The translations under genes were made by a program, and so were the position numbers. A stretch of 64,000 nt of DNA from DASRJW01 sp964567755 (lineage in GTDB: Bacteria > Krumholzibacteriota > Krumholzibacteriia > G020349025), in the NCBI GenBank assembly GCA_964567755.1, contig CAZMNW010000045.1, forward strand, positions 1-64,000, written 5' to 3'. This document shows positions 1 to 7,273 of the stretch, piece by piece. The notes under the pieces are model-generated. The model did not search any database and was not told where the DNA came from. It was given only the letters and a program-made list of their open reading frames with translations. The stretch's first letter is position 1. Each line of letters starts with the position of its first letter.

Positions 1-641
1 GTTCATCTGCAAGGGCCGCAGAAGCAAACGCGGTGGCCCCGCCGGTCGAGGCCGGCGCACGTATCAATCTTTGGGTTCCCACGGCACCTGACCTTGGGAG
101 GAATCGGTGGTCGGGACTGCTCATTCAATATAGAGAGCCACCATACAAATGTCAAGTAGATAGTTTGTGAAAGATTCGTGCCAAGTCGATGCGGGGTTCA
201 TGCCAGATCGAGAATGGCGTCAGTGCGGCGTCTTGAGCTGATTCAATTGTAAACAAGGTTTACAGTGTAAGAAGTCTTAACACTGTCAACAAGGTGGACA
301 GCGAAGGAAACATGCCGGCGTGTCTCATGCGAGACAGCTTGACCGCGCATGTGCCTGCCCGTGTGCCACCCGTGCGTTCGATCCGAGGATCCTTGACTGC
401 GAATGGGCCTGGCTACGGGAACAGGAACTGGAGCCGGGTGCGAAGGTGGGGTTACGACCGTTGCGGCGATAACCGTCAACGAGGAGTTCGGCCTCGATGC
501 GCTCGCAGAGACGATCGCAGCGCCAGACCCCTCGCGGTGTTGCCCACGAAGCGGGCTGCACCGAGCGAAGGTGGAGCGACGGACCCGAGCGCACAGCGAT
601 CGCCCGCTGTGAGTCAATGGCGGGGTGGCACGGACGTCGGC
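1..641. other. Left-edge region without a recognisable gene
   Basis: I find no convincing gene here. The open frames in this stretch are arginine- and proline-rich and have no recognisable domain, which is what random frames look like at this GC content. The first 310 bases are less GC-rich than the rest of the window and carry the dyad operators listed separately. A purine-rich GAAGGAAAC precedes an ATG at 312, but the frame it opens resembles no family I know. The operators may therefore serve a decayed gene, a small unrecognised gene, or a gene to the left of the window. Confidence 0.5.
248..300. promoter_or_regulatory. Paired dyad operator sites
   Basis: TGTAAACAAGGTTTACA at 248-264 is a perfect 7-bp inverted repeat around AAG. 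A close copy, TGTCAACAAGGTGGACA, lies at 284-300, giving a start-to-start distance of 36 bp. Between them, CAGTGT at 263-268 is mirrored by ACACTG at 280-285, so the whole block is nested dyads. This looks like a pair of sites for a dimeric repressor (TetR- or GntR-type length), but I cannot name the regulator. Confidence 0.55.
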
Positions 642-1928
642 TCAACCCACCACGCGTTCGTCGAGCCAGGCGCGTAGCTGCGCGGCGGCGATGCGCTCTT
701 GCTGCATGCTGTCGCGTTCGCGCACGGTCACCGTCTGATCCTGCAGAGATTGGGAGTCGACGGTGACGCAGAAAGGTGTGCCGATCTCGTCTTGCCGGCG
801 ATAGCGCTTGCCCACCGAAGCGGTCTCATCGTGAAAAACACGATGTACGCGCATGAGATCGTTGGCGATGCGGTGCGACATCTCCGGCATGCCATCCTTG
901 CGAACCAACGGCAGGATGGCGGCCTTGATCGGCGCGATGCGCGGCGACAGTCGCAGGAGCACGCGCACTTCGCCCTCGACCACTTCCTCGCGATACGCAT
1001 CCACCAGCACCGTGAGCAACGTCCGGTCGCAACCCACCGAGGTCTCGATCACGTAGGGGATATACTTTTCCTTGCGCGCCTCGTCGAAATACCCCAGGCG
1101 CTTGTTGGAATACTCCTCGTGTCGTTTCAGGTCGAAGTCGGTCCGGTTGTGGATGCCTTCGATCTCTTGCCAGCCGAACGGGAACTCGTACTCGATATCG
1201 AAGGCCGCTTTGGCATAGTGGGCGAGTTCACCGGGCCCGTGCTCGTGCCAACGCAACTTGTCGCGCTGGATGCCGAGCGACAAGTGCCACTGCAAGCGTT
1301 CCTCGCGCCATTTTTCGAACCAGTCGGAATCGGTGCTGGGATGCACAAAGAACTGCATTTCCATCTGCTCGAACTCGCGCATGCGAAAGATGAAGTTCCC
1401 TGGCGTGATCTCATTGCGAAATGCCTTGCCGATCTGCGCAATGCCGAAGGGTATCTTCTGGCGGGATACGGTGACTACATTCTGAAAGTTGACGAAGATC
1501 CCCTGCGCCGTTTCGGGACGTAGATACACGACCGCCGCCTGCTCCTCCACCGGCCCCATGAAGGTTTTGAACATGAGATTGAACTGGCGCGGCTCGGTCA
1601 GTGGGCCGCCGCAGTTCGGGCACGTCGGCCCGGTCACCTGATCGGCGCGGAAGCGCTGCTTGCATCGCCGACAATCCACCAGCGGGTCGGTAAATCCGGC
1701 CACATGCCCGGACGCTTCCCACACGCGCGGGTGCATCAGAATCGACGCGTCCACACCCTCGATGTTGTCGTGGTGATACGTCATCGCCCGCCACCACGCG
1801 CTCTTGATGTTGTTCTTGAGCTCGGTGCCCAACGGACCGTAGTCGTAGCAGCTATTCAGGCCGCCATAGATCTCGCTGGATTGGAAAATGTAGCCGCGGC
1901 GCTTGCACAGCGACACGAGCTTCTCCAT
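642..1928 (-). CDS. glyQS: Glycyl-tRNA synthetase (homodimeric class II type)
   Basis: Charges tRNA-Gly with glycine in the cytoplasm. About 428 residues, the usual length of the single-chain bacterial/archaeal-type enzyme. Visible hallmarks are the N-terminal segment RRGYIFQSSEIYGGL, a zinc ribbon (CRRC ... CPNC) inserted near residue 100, class II motif 2 (FRNEITPGNFIFRMREFEQ), the motif 3 helix GCDRTLLTVL and a C-terminal anticodon-binding domain. The ATG at 1928 has no good Shine-Dalgarno. A strong GAGGAGG sits 5 nt before an in-frame CTG at 1967, so translation may start there with 13 extra residues. The upstream segment of the open frame is repeat-like non-coding DNA. Confidence 0.95.
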   Translation of the reverse strand: MEKLVSLCKRRGYIFQSSEIYGGLNSCYDYGPLGTELKNNIKSAWWRAMTYHHDNIEGVDASILMHPRVWEASGHVAGFTDPLVDCRRCKQRFRADQVTGPTCPNCGGPLTEPRQFNLMFKTFMGPVEEQAAVVYLRPETAQGIFVNFQNVVTVSRQKIPFGIAQIGKAFRNEITPGNFIFRMREFEQMEMQFFVHPSTDSDWFEKWREERLQWHLSLGIQRDKLRWHEHGPGELAHYAKAAFDIEYEFPFGWQEIEGIHNRTDFDLKRHEEYSNKRLGYFDEARKEKYIPYVIETSVGCDRTLLTVLVDAYREEVVEGEVRVLLRLSPRIAPIKAAILPLVRKDGMPEMSHRIANDLMRVHRVFHDETASVGKRYRRQDEIGTPFCVTVDSQSLQDQTVTVRERDSMQQERIAAAQLRAWLDERVVG

Positions 1929-2137
1929 GCGCGCACCCGGCGCTTCTTGCGGCGTGTCCTCGCCCAGGGGAACCTCCTCGACCCGCGGCACGACATGCCG
2001 TTCCGCGCCCCGCGTTGTATCACAACCCACGGGGCGCCGACAACCAACCCGGGCGAGTGGAGGCTGCACGTGCGCACGGAGGCAGTGGGCGCATGGGCTC
2101 ACGTGTGTGCGGAGGCGTTGCGACGCAGGGGCCGCAC

Positions 2138-2199
2138 TTGCGCGCGCCGGCGTTGCGCGCAGGCGCCGCACTTGCGCGCATGGGAGCATGGTTGCGCGC
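2138..2199. repeat. Iterated TTGCGCGC motif
   Basis: TTGCGCGC occurs four times, at 2138, 2153, 2172 and 2192, that is 15, 19 and 20 bp apart. Two copies lie in a longer direct repeat, GCCGCACTTGCGCGC. The array lies between the glycyl-tRNA synthetase start and the terminator of the next gene. It could be a protein-binding array or simple GC-rich slippage; the sequence alone cannot decide. Confidence 0.45.
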
Positions 2200-2209
2200 C
2201 AAAATGGAA

Positions 2210-2233
2210 AGGCCGGGGGTCAATTCCCGGCCT
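2210..2233 (-). terminator. Rho-independent-type terminator
   Basis: AGGCCGGG at 2226-2233 (read on the minus strand) pairs with CCCGGCCT at 2210-2217 around an 8-nt loop, and TTCCATTTT follows. It lies 40 nt past the stop of the minus-strand gene ending at 2274, as expected for its terminator. The U-tract is interrupted, so strength is uncertain. Confidence 0.6.
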
Positions 2234-2273
2234 GTCCAGAATGGGCGCGTGCCCTTTCAGAACCCTGGAGCGG

Positions 2274-3041
2274 TCACGCCATGCGCAGGAAGAACGGCGC
2301 ATGTTGGCGCAGCATGTTGGCCAGTTTGGGAGTCAGGTGCTCCTGGACACTCGTCCCCGGCCGCGAGCGCAGCTTGACGATGAGCTGGACGATCTGTCGT
2401 GACTCGCGACAGCTCAAGTTCTTGTCCAGGATGTCGTACACCAGACCGCGCTGATCCTCGGGGTCGCGCAACCGGCAGACCTCGATGATCGTCGACCGTG
2501 GCACGTCGCTCTCGAGCAACACCTGCTTGATGTCGAGTTCGAGGCGTTCGATGGTCTTGGAATCGTAGAAGTAGCTCTTCGACACCGTGCCGCCGCTCGT
2601 GGGCAGCTGGCACTCGGTGCGGTACTTCTGGGTGAGACGGCGGTTGATGTCGGCGTTCTCCTCGGCCAGAGCCTCGGGAGACAGATTCCGGTAGCTCTCG
2701 CGACACGCCTGCATGCGAGCGACGGCCTGAGTCACCCGGGGATTCGTGGCCTCGGTGACTGCGACATGCAGCGGTCTGCCGCCTAGATCGAGGACCACGG
2801 GCGACGCGGGAGCAACCGCATTCGCGACCTGGCCGACAGCCGTCGTAATTCCATGCACGAGCTCGTGGGCCTCCGCGCTATCCACTTGGATCACGCGCGG
2901 CGCGGGATCGTTCCTCGGCTTCGCCGGGACCACCGTCGGGTTCGCCTGAGTCGGGACCCGCGGAGCCTCGACGGTCCAGCCGTGCTCCAGATCCTTGCCG
3001 CTCAGAACCTCCTGGTCTGCTGCCAGCTTCTCGTCGAACAT
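2274..3041 (-). CDS. Hypothetical protein, unknown family
   Basis: About 255 residues that I do not recognise. The start at 3041 is set by GGAGGAGGAAGCG directly before the ATG; a longer frame upstream has no site. The N-terminal half is acidic and Pro/Ala/Val-rich and looks disordered. From about residue 120 it is charged and helical, with ESYRNLSPEALAEEN and a stretch on bond-like Arg/Asp patterns (VCRLRDPEDQRGLVYDILD) that could be a small helical bundle. No signal peptide or membrane segment. It is a single-gene unit with its own terminator downstream. Confidence 0.7.
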   Translation of the reverse strand: MFDEKLAADQEVLSGKDLEHGWTVEAPRVPTQANPTVVPAKPRNDPAPRVIQVDSAEAHELVHGITTAVGQVANAVAPASPVVLDLGGRPLHVAVTEATNPRVTQAVARMQACRESYRNLSPEALAEENADINRRLTQKYRTECQLPTSGGTVSKSYFYDSKTIERLELDIKQVLLESDVPRSTIIEVCRLRDPEDQRGLVYDILDKNLSCRESRQIVQLIVKLRSRPGTSVQEHLTPKLANMLRQHAPFFLRMA

Positions 3042-3475
3042 CGCTTCCTCCTCCTCCACACCATCCACGGGCTCAGGCAGCTTGCCGGAGCGTCCGCGGC
3101 ACCTGGTCGGTCGGAAGTTCGCCGACCTCGTCTCCGTCCAGATGCCCCCGCAATCCGGGTGCCATTATCGAGTGCCGCCGCTTCCAGTCAATTCCGACTT
3201 TCGTGCGCGCAGCCGTTTGCAGTCGGCACCCGCGACCTGCGCCCCGCGTCTCCAGACCAGATGCCGCCACGAGCGCTGCCGCCGGGAAATCCGAGCACCC
3301 GTGCACGAATCTCGGGTACACCTCTGTCCAGACCACGCGCAGTGGGCGGGCGGAGCGATGGGATGGGAGCGGGCGGAGTTTTTGAGGACGCACAGCATGG
3401 AATGCGACACGTTCGACCCAGGGCGGCGGCGGTGTGGATTCCTGCGTCCAGGCGGTCGGATTCCAGCCGATTCGC
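3042..3475. other. Intergenic region, no gene seen
   Basis: A 434-base gap between two minus-strand genes. All frames are Arg/Pro/Ser-rich with no start signal or recognisable motif on either strand. The Shine-Dalgarno of the gene starting at 3041 is at its left end. I see no repeat or clear promoter. Confidence 0.5.
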
Positions 3476-4141
3476 TCAGGGTTTGGCCGCGGATCGATCG
3501 AGAAGGCGCTCCACCAATACGATCATCTGATCGACGTTGCGCTGCGCGATCCCGGCGAAACGACGGTGGGATTCGTGCAGGCCACCGTCGCACAGGATGT
3601 CGATGGCGCTCTTGAGCGCGGTGAGCGGCGTGCGCAGCGAGTGCGCCAGATCGAAATCCGTCGTTGGCTCGGAGATCACATGCGCCAGCGACTGCGACAG
3701 GCGAGAGGATCGCGCCAGCGCTGGCTCGGTTGCAGGCGCCGAATCCCCCACCGGTGCGGGCGCCAGCGCCCGCATCAGCGCCAGACGGAGCTCTTTGTCT
3801 GCGCCAGCTTGCTTGGCGATCACTGCAACCACGCCGGCGGCGCGGGCGCGCGCGGCAATCCCCGAGTCAGGCCGCGCCGTCAACAACAGCACCGGAAGCT
3901 CCGCGTGCAAACGCCGCACATCGCGCGCCAACGACAAGCCGTCGCGCTCGGGCATCTCGAGATCCGTGACCAGCGCACAGGCGTCGTGGTGTCGGAGGTA
4001 TTGCAACGCCGCATCCGCGCTCGCGAACACCACGGGCCTCCAACCCCATCGCGTCAATCGGCAAGCCACGACATGCCGCGACAGATCGTCATCATCCACC
4101 ACGAGGATGGTGTGGGTGCCGCCATCGTGTGCCAGGGACAT
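3476..4141 (-). CDS. Response regulator receiver fused to a histidine-kinase DHp domain, no ATPase domain
   Basis: About 221 residues. Residues 12-125 are a complete receiver: DDDD acidic cluster after ILVV, phospho-acceptor Asp in VTDLEMP, switch Thr in LLLTA, Lys in IAKQ. After an Ala/Pro linker, residues 165-221 form a HisKA-like helical hairpin with an H-box HSLRTPLTALK, and the protein then stops; there is no N/G-box ATPase domain. It could act as a phosphorelay shuttle or a dimerisation module for another kinase. The start at 4141 is fixed by GGAGGAAGTCCCG before the ATG. No partner kinase is adjacent. Confidence 0.85.
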   Translation of the reverse strand: MSLAHDGGTHTILVVDDDDLSRHVVACRLTRWGWRPVVFASADAALQYLRHHDACALVTDLEMPERDGLSLARDVRRLHAELPVLLLTARPDSGIAARARAAGVVAVIAKQAGADKELRLALMRALAPAPVGDSAPATEPALARSSRLSQSLAHVISEPTTDFDLAHSLRTPLTALKSAIDILCDGGLHESHRRFAGIAQRNVDQMIVLVERLLDRSAAKP

Positions 4142-4428
4142 CGGGACTTCCTCCTCGTCGCCTCGAGATCGATCTCCGGCGCGCAAAGAGCATGCCACGC
4201 TCCCGGCGCTTCCCCACGACGGCGGCCAATTCCGGCGCGGGTGGCACGCGTTCCCATCGCCAATCGCGCCGCGCAGCCTTGCACGGATGTTCGACCCGAT
4301 TCTTGTCGCATGCAACACGTGGGTCGATGCGAACGCCGCCGACTCGTCCGCAAAATCGCACGCCTCGAGGATGACAACGAACGCAAACAGGTGACGGAAG
4401 GAACCCAAGAGCGCGACAGCGTTTCATT

Positions 4429-5187
4429 TCATTTCATCGCGGTGGTGAACCCGATCTGAGCGCCGAAATCGAAGATCCGATCGGGGCCGGTTTCGGCCTT
4501 GGCCGCGATGCGAACGGCCAGGCGTTGCGAGGAGGGTTCGTGCACGAGCCGGGCTTCGAAAATGCTGCGTGTTCGCCCCTCGAGGTCGAAGATCAAGGCA
4601 TCGGCACGCAACTGTCCGGTGAGCGCGCCACGCGATCGTGTGATTTGGAGCCAGAGTTGCGTCGCATGCGGCACGTCCTCCGACTCGAGGTCGGAGCCCG
4701 AGGACGGCTCAGTCAGCTGGCGGCCGCCGCCAATGTGCAGCGCCCCCTGGGCCAGATCGAGCACGGCCATCACGGTGATGTCTTGGCCGCCGAATGCGTA
4801 GGGGAAGAGCTTCGCTTGCGCCACCGGCAGGCGTGCCGAGGCTTCGAGGAAAAACCCGGCGCGGAATCGCCGCAGGAGAGGTAACGACACGCGGGCATGG
4901 ACCTTCGGATCGCCCACACCCCAGCTCTGGGACGCCGTGGAGCGCTGGAAAACATAGTTCCATGTGATCGCAATGCGGACCGGTCCACGGCGGATCGGAG
5001 CCATTCCGAAGTCGAACAACGTAGCGCGTCCGTCGCCGGTGAACGCCGAGACACCGGTGCCAAAGGCCCGCGTGGTGTCCGCGTACGCGGCGTCGTACCA
5101 GGGCGAAGGTTCGACGTATAGACCGAGCCCATGCGCCGACCCGAACCCTGTGACCGCGAGGAGCGCTGCGGCACATCCTGTGCGCAC
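4429..5187 (-). CDS. Exported beta-rich protein, probable outer-membrane barrel
   Basis: About 252 residues, family not recognised. A GTG start at 5187 gives a signal peptide (VRTGCAAALLAVTGFGSAHG) 11 nt after the stop of the upstream zinc-ribbon gene, which suggests co-transcription. The mature part alternates aromatic and polar residues in short strands (ITWNYVFQ, ARVSLPLLRRFRAGFFLEASARL), as in small outer-membrane barrels, and ends in a Gly/Thr strand without the classical terminal Phe. The Shine-Dalgarno is weak. The same frame upstream of 5187 is only the shadow of the neighbouring gene. Confidence 0.65.
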   Translation of the reverse strand: MRTGCAAALLAVTGFGSAHGLGLYVEPSPWYDAAYADTTRAFGTGVSAFTGDGRATLFDFGMAPIRRGPVRIAITWNYVFQRSTASQSWGVGDPKVHARVSLPLLRRFRAGFFLEASARLPVAQAKLFPYAFGGQDITVMAVLDLAQGALHIGGGRQLTEPSSGSDLESEDVPHATQLWLQITRSRGALTGQLRADALIFDLEGRTRSIFEARLVHEPSSQRLAVRIAAKAETGPDRIFDFGAQIGFTTAMK

Positions 5188-5198
5188 GGTACGCGCGT

Positions 5199-5633
5199 CT
5201 AGACCTGCTCGCGCAGCGTCATCTCCTCGCCGTCCTCGAAACGGACGCGAATGGCGGCCCGCTGCCCCGGCAGCACCGTCTTCTCCACGACACGACCGAA
5301 CTTGTTGAAAGAGCGGTGGTAGAGGACCTGGCCCGCTTGGAAGGCAGCAGTGGCATCGTAGTCCTGGGCCGCCTGCTTTTCCTCTTCGTTGAACGCCACC
5401 GCGGGCAGAGCAGCAGCCCCCGGCGCTGCGACTGCAGCGGTCACCTGCGGCGCCGGCTCGGCCTCCTCGCTGGCGAGCATGTGCGGCAGGATGCCATTGC
5501 AGCGCGGGCACTTGAGCCAGGTCACCTCGTGGTCCTGCACGGTGTCCACGATGCTCATGTCCAACGTGGCCTTGCAGACCGAGCAGTACTGGCGAATCGT
5601 GCGCGCCGAGGAAACCGTCTCCTCGCTTCGCAT
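5199..5633 (-). CDS. Zinc-ribbon protein with C-terminal Tudor-like domain
   Basis: About 144 residues. The N-terminus has two CxxC knuckles (YCSVC and KCPRC, residues 17-46), a typical zinc ribbon. An acidic Ala/Pro linker follows. The last 50 residues (GQVLYHRSFNKFGRVVEK ... VRFEDGEEMTL) resemble the small Tudor/CarD-like beta-barrel at the C-terminus of UvrD/PcrA helicases. A nucleic-acid or RNA-polymerase contact is therefore possible but is inference. Two ATGs are adjacent; the second (5633) is better spaced from GAGAGG. It lies between another zinc-ribbon gene and an exported protein on the same strand. Confidence 0.75.
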   Translation of the reverse strand: MRSEETVSSARTIRQYCSVCKATLDMSIVDTVQDHEVTWLKCPRCNGILPHMLASEEAEPAPQVTAAVAAPGAAALPAVAFNEEEKQAAQDYDATAAFQAGQVLYHRSFNKFGRVVEKTVLPGQRAAIRVRFEDGEEMTLREQV

Positions 5634-5658
5634 CATGGCCTCTCAAAGGCACACGGGC

Positions 5659-5850
5659 TCACGAGGACTGCCTCGGGACCCGGGCACAGCAATCGGCGCT
5701 GTCCTTCTGCATCTTGAAACGCATGCCGCAGACAGGACAGCGGCAAGGTCCGTCCACCCGTCCTTCGCTCACAGCACGCTCGAGAAGCCGGCTGAACTTG
5801 ACGAAAGGCTCTTCCTGTTCGAGTACCAACGTATCCCCACGCCGCTTCAT
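5659..5850 (-). CDS. Small zinc-ribbon protein
   Basis: About 63 residues. The start at 5850 is decided by AGGAGGAAAA immediately before ATG-AAG; the longer frame reaching 5934 lacks a site. The chain is charged at first (RRGDTLVLEQEE), has a short helix (VKFSRLLERAV), then CRCPVCGMRF and a CC pair, consistent with a treble-clef or ribbon zinc site. It precedes the zinc-ribbon/Tudor-like gene by 25 nt, so the two are probably one transcript. Function unknown. Confidence 0.65.
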   Translation of the reverse strand: MKRRGDTLVLEQEEPFVKFSRLLERAVSEGRVDGPCRCPVCGMRFKMQKDSADCCARVPRQSS

Positions 5851-6036
5851 TTTTCCTCCTTTCGGCGGAAAATGAAACCCCCACATCACCACCACCGATA
5901 CGAATGGAACACCTCGATACGTTTCACATCGCAACGACGGACAAACACACTTGGTGCGGCACCTTAGCAGGAGGGTCGAAGTCGGTCAAGACTCCGCGCC
6001 ATGCGCACACCACTGCGTGTGCCATCGACAACGCAC

Positions 6037-7200
6037 TCAGACTGGCGCCGTTGCGGGAGAGACACGCTCCAGCGCCTGCTCGACATCGTGCACCAAGTCT
6101 TCGACGTCCTCGATGCCAACGGACAAGCGCACGAGACCGTCACCGATGCCGAGACGCTCACGATCTGCGGCGGGAACCGACGCATGCGTCATGCTGGCCG
6201 GATGGCACACCAGGCTCTCCACGCCGCCCAGGCTTTCGGCGAGCAGGAACAAGCGCAAACCCTCCATGAACTGCCGGGCACTCGCGAGCGCACCGAGTTC
6301 GAGCGCGATCATGCCGCCGAAGCCCGATGCCTGGGTGCACGCCAACGCGTGCTGCGGGTGCGTGGCGAGCCCAGGGTAGTACACTGCGAGAACTTTGGGG
6401 TGCCCTGCGAGCACACGCGCCAGCTCGCGCGCGTTGCGATCGTGCTGCATCATGCGCAATGCCAACGTCTTGACGCCGCGCAACACCAGCCAGCAGTCGA
6501 AGGGGCCGGGCACGGCGCCGGCGGCATTCTGCAAGAACTTCAGCCGCTCGGCCAGATCCGAATCGTTCACGACGACCACACCGCCCACCATGTCGCTGTG
6601 GCCGTTCAGGTACTTCGTCGTGCTGTGAACGACGATGTCAGCCCCGAGTTGCAGCGGGCGCTGGAAGAAGGGCGTCATGAAGGTGTTGTCCACCAGGAGC
6701 CACAGCCCGTGCGCATGCGCGAGACGCGACAGCGCCGCGAGATCGGACAGCGTGAGAATGGGGTTGGTGGGCGTTTCGACCAACAGCAGGCGCGTGCGTG
6801 GTCCGATCGCGCGCTCGACCCGCTCCAACTTCGAAGTGTCCACGAAAGAGAACTCCAAACCGAAGCGACGCCACACGCGATCAGCGAGCCGGTACGTGCC
6901 GCCATAGACGTTCTCGGTGCAGAGGACGTGATCGCCCGCCTGCAGAAGTTGCAGAACCGTGCCAATCGCGGCCAGGCCCGACGCGAACGCGAAAGCGTGC
7001 TGCCCGCCCTCCAAAGTGGCCAAGTTGGTCTCGAGCGCCGTCCGCGTCGGGTTCTGCGTGCGCGCATATTCGTAACCCAGGCGCGGGCGTCCGAGCCCTT
7101 CCTGCTCGTACGTGGAGGTCTGGTAGATCGGCGGCACCACTGCGCCCGTGCGCGGTTCGGGCTCTTGACCAGCGTGAATCGCGTCGGTGCTGAATCCCAT
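6037..7200 (-). CDS. Cystathionine gamma-lyase/synthase family PLP enzyme
   Basis: About 387 residues, the normal length for the Cys/Met-metabolism PLP family. It carries GFSTDAIHAGQEP at the start, the TSTYEQEGLG substrate loop, a cofactor-binding SGLAAI segment and the Schiff-base region VHSTTKYLNGHSD around residue 200. The family includes MetB (cystathionine gamma-synthase) and CGL (cystathionine gamma-lyase), which sequence alone hardly separates. A cystathionine beta-synthase lies upstream on the same strand with a 73-nt gap, which favours CGL and reverse transsulfuration (homocysteine to cysteine). The start is chosen by GGAGGAAGCGA before ATG at 7200. Confidence 0.93.
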   Translation of the reverse strand: MGFSTDAIHAGQEPEPRTGAVVPPIYQTSTYEQEGLGRPRLGYEYARTQNPTRTALETNLATLEGGQHAFAFASGLAAIGTVLQLLQAGDHVLCTENVYGGTYRLADRVWRRFGLEFSFVDTSKLERVERAIGPRTRLLLVETPTNPILTLSDLAALSRLAHAHGLWLLVDNTFMTPFFQRPLQLGADIVVHSTTKYLNGHSDMVGGVVVVNDSDLAERLKFLQNAAGAVPGPFDCWLVLRGVKTLALRMMQHDRNARELARVLAGHPKVLAVYYPGLATHPQHALACTQASGFGGMIALELGALASARQFMEGLRLFLLAESLGGVESLVCHPASMTHASVPAADRERLGIGDGLVRLSVGIEDVEDLVHDVEQALERVSPATAPV

Positions 7201-7273
7201 TCGCTTCCTCCATGTCAGGGGAGGGGCCAAAGATCCCGCGCCCTCACCACACTCGGAACGCCTCGACCGAACG

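Noticed and set aside
294..677. Possible gene downstream of the left-edge operators
   Set aside because: It has a weak ribosome site and an Arg/Pro-rich product without any domain, and it runs into the end of glyQS on the other strand.
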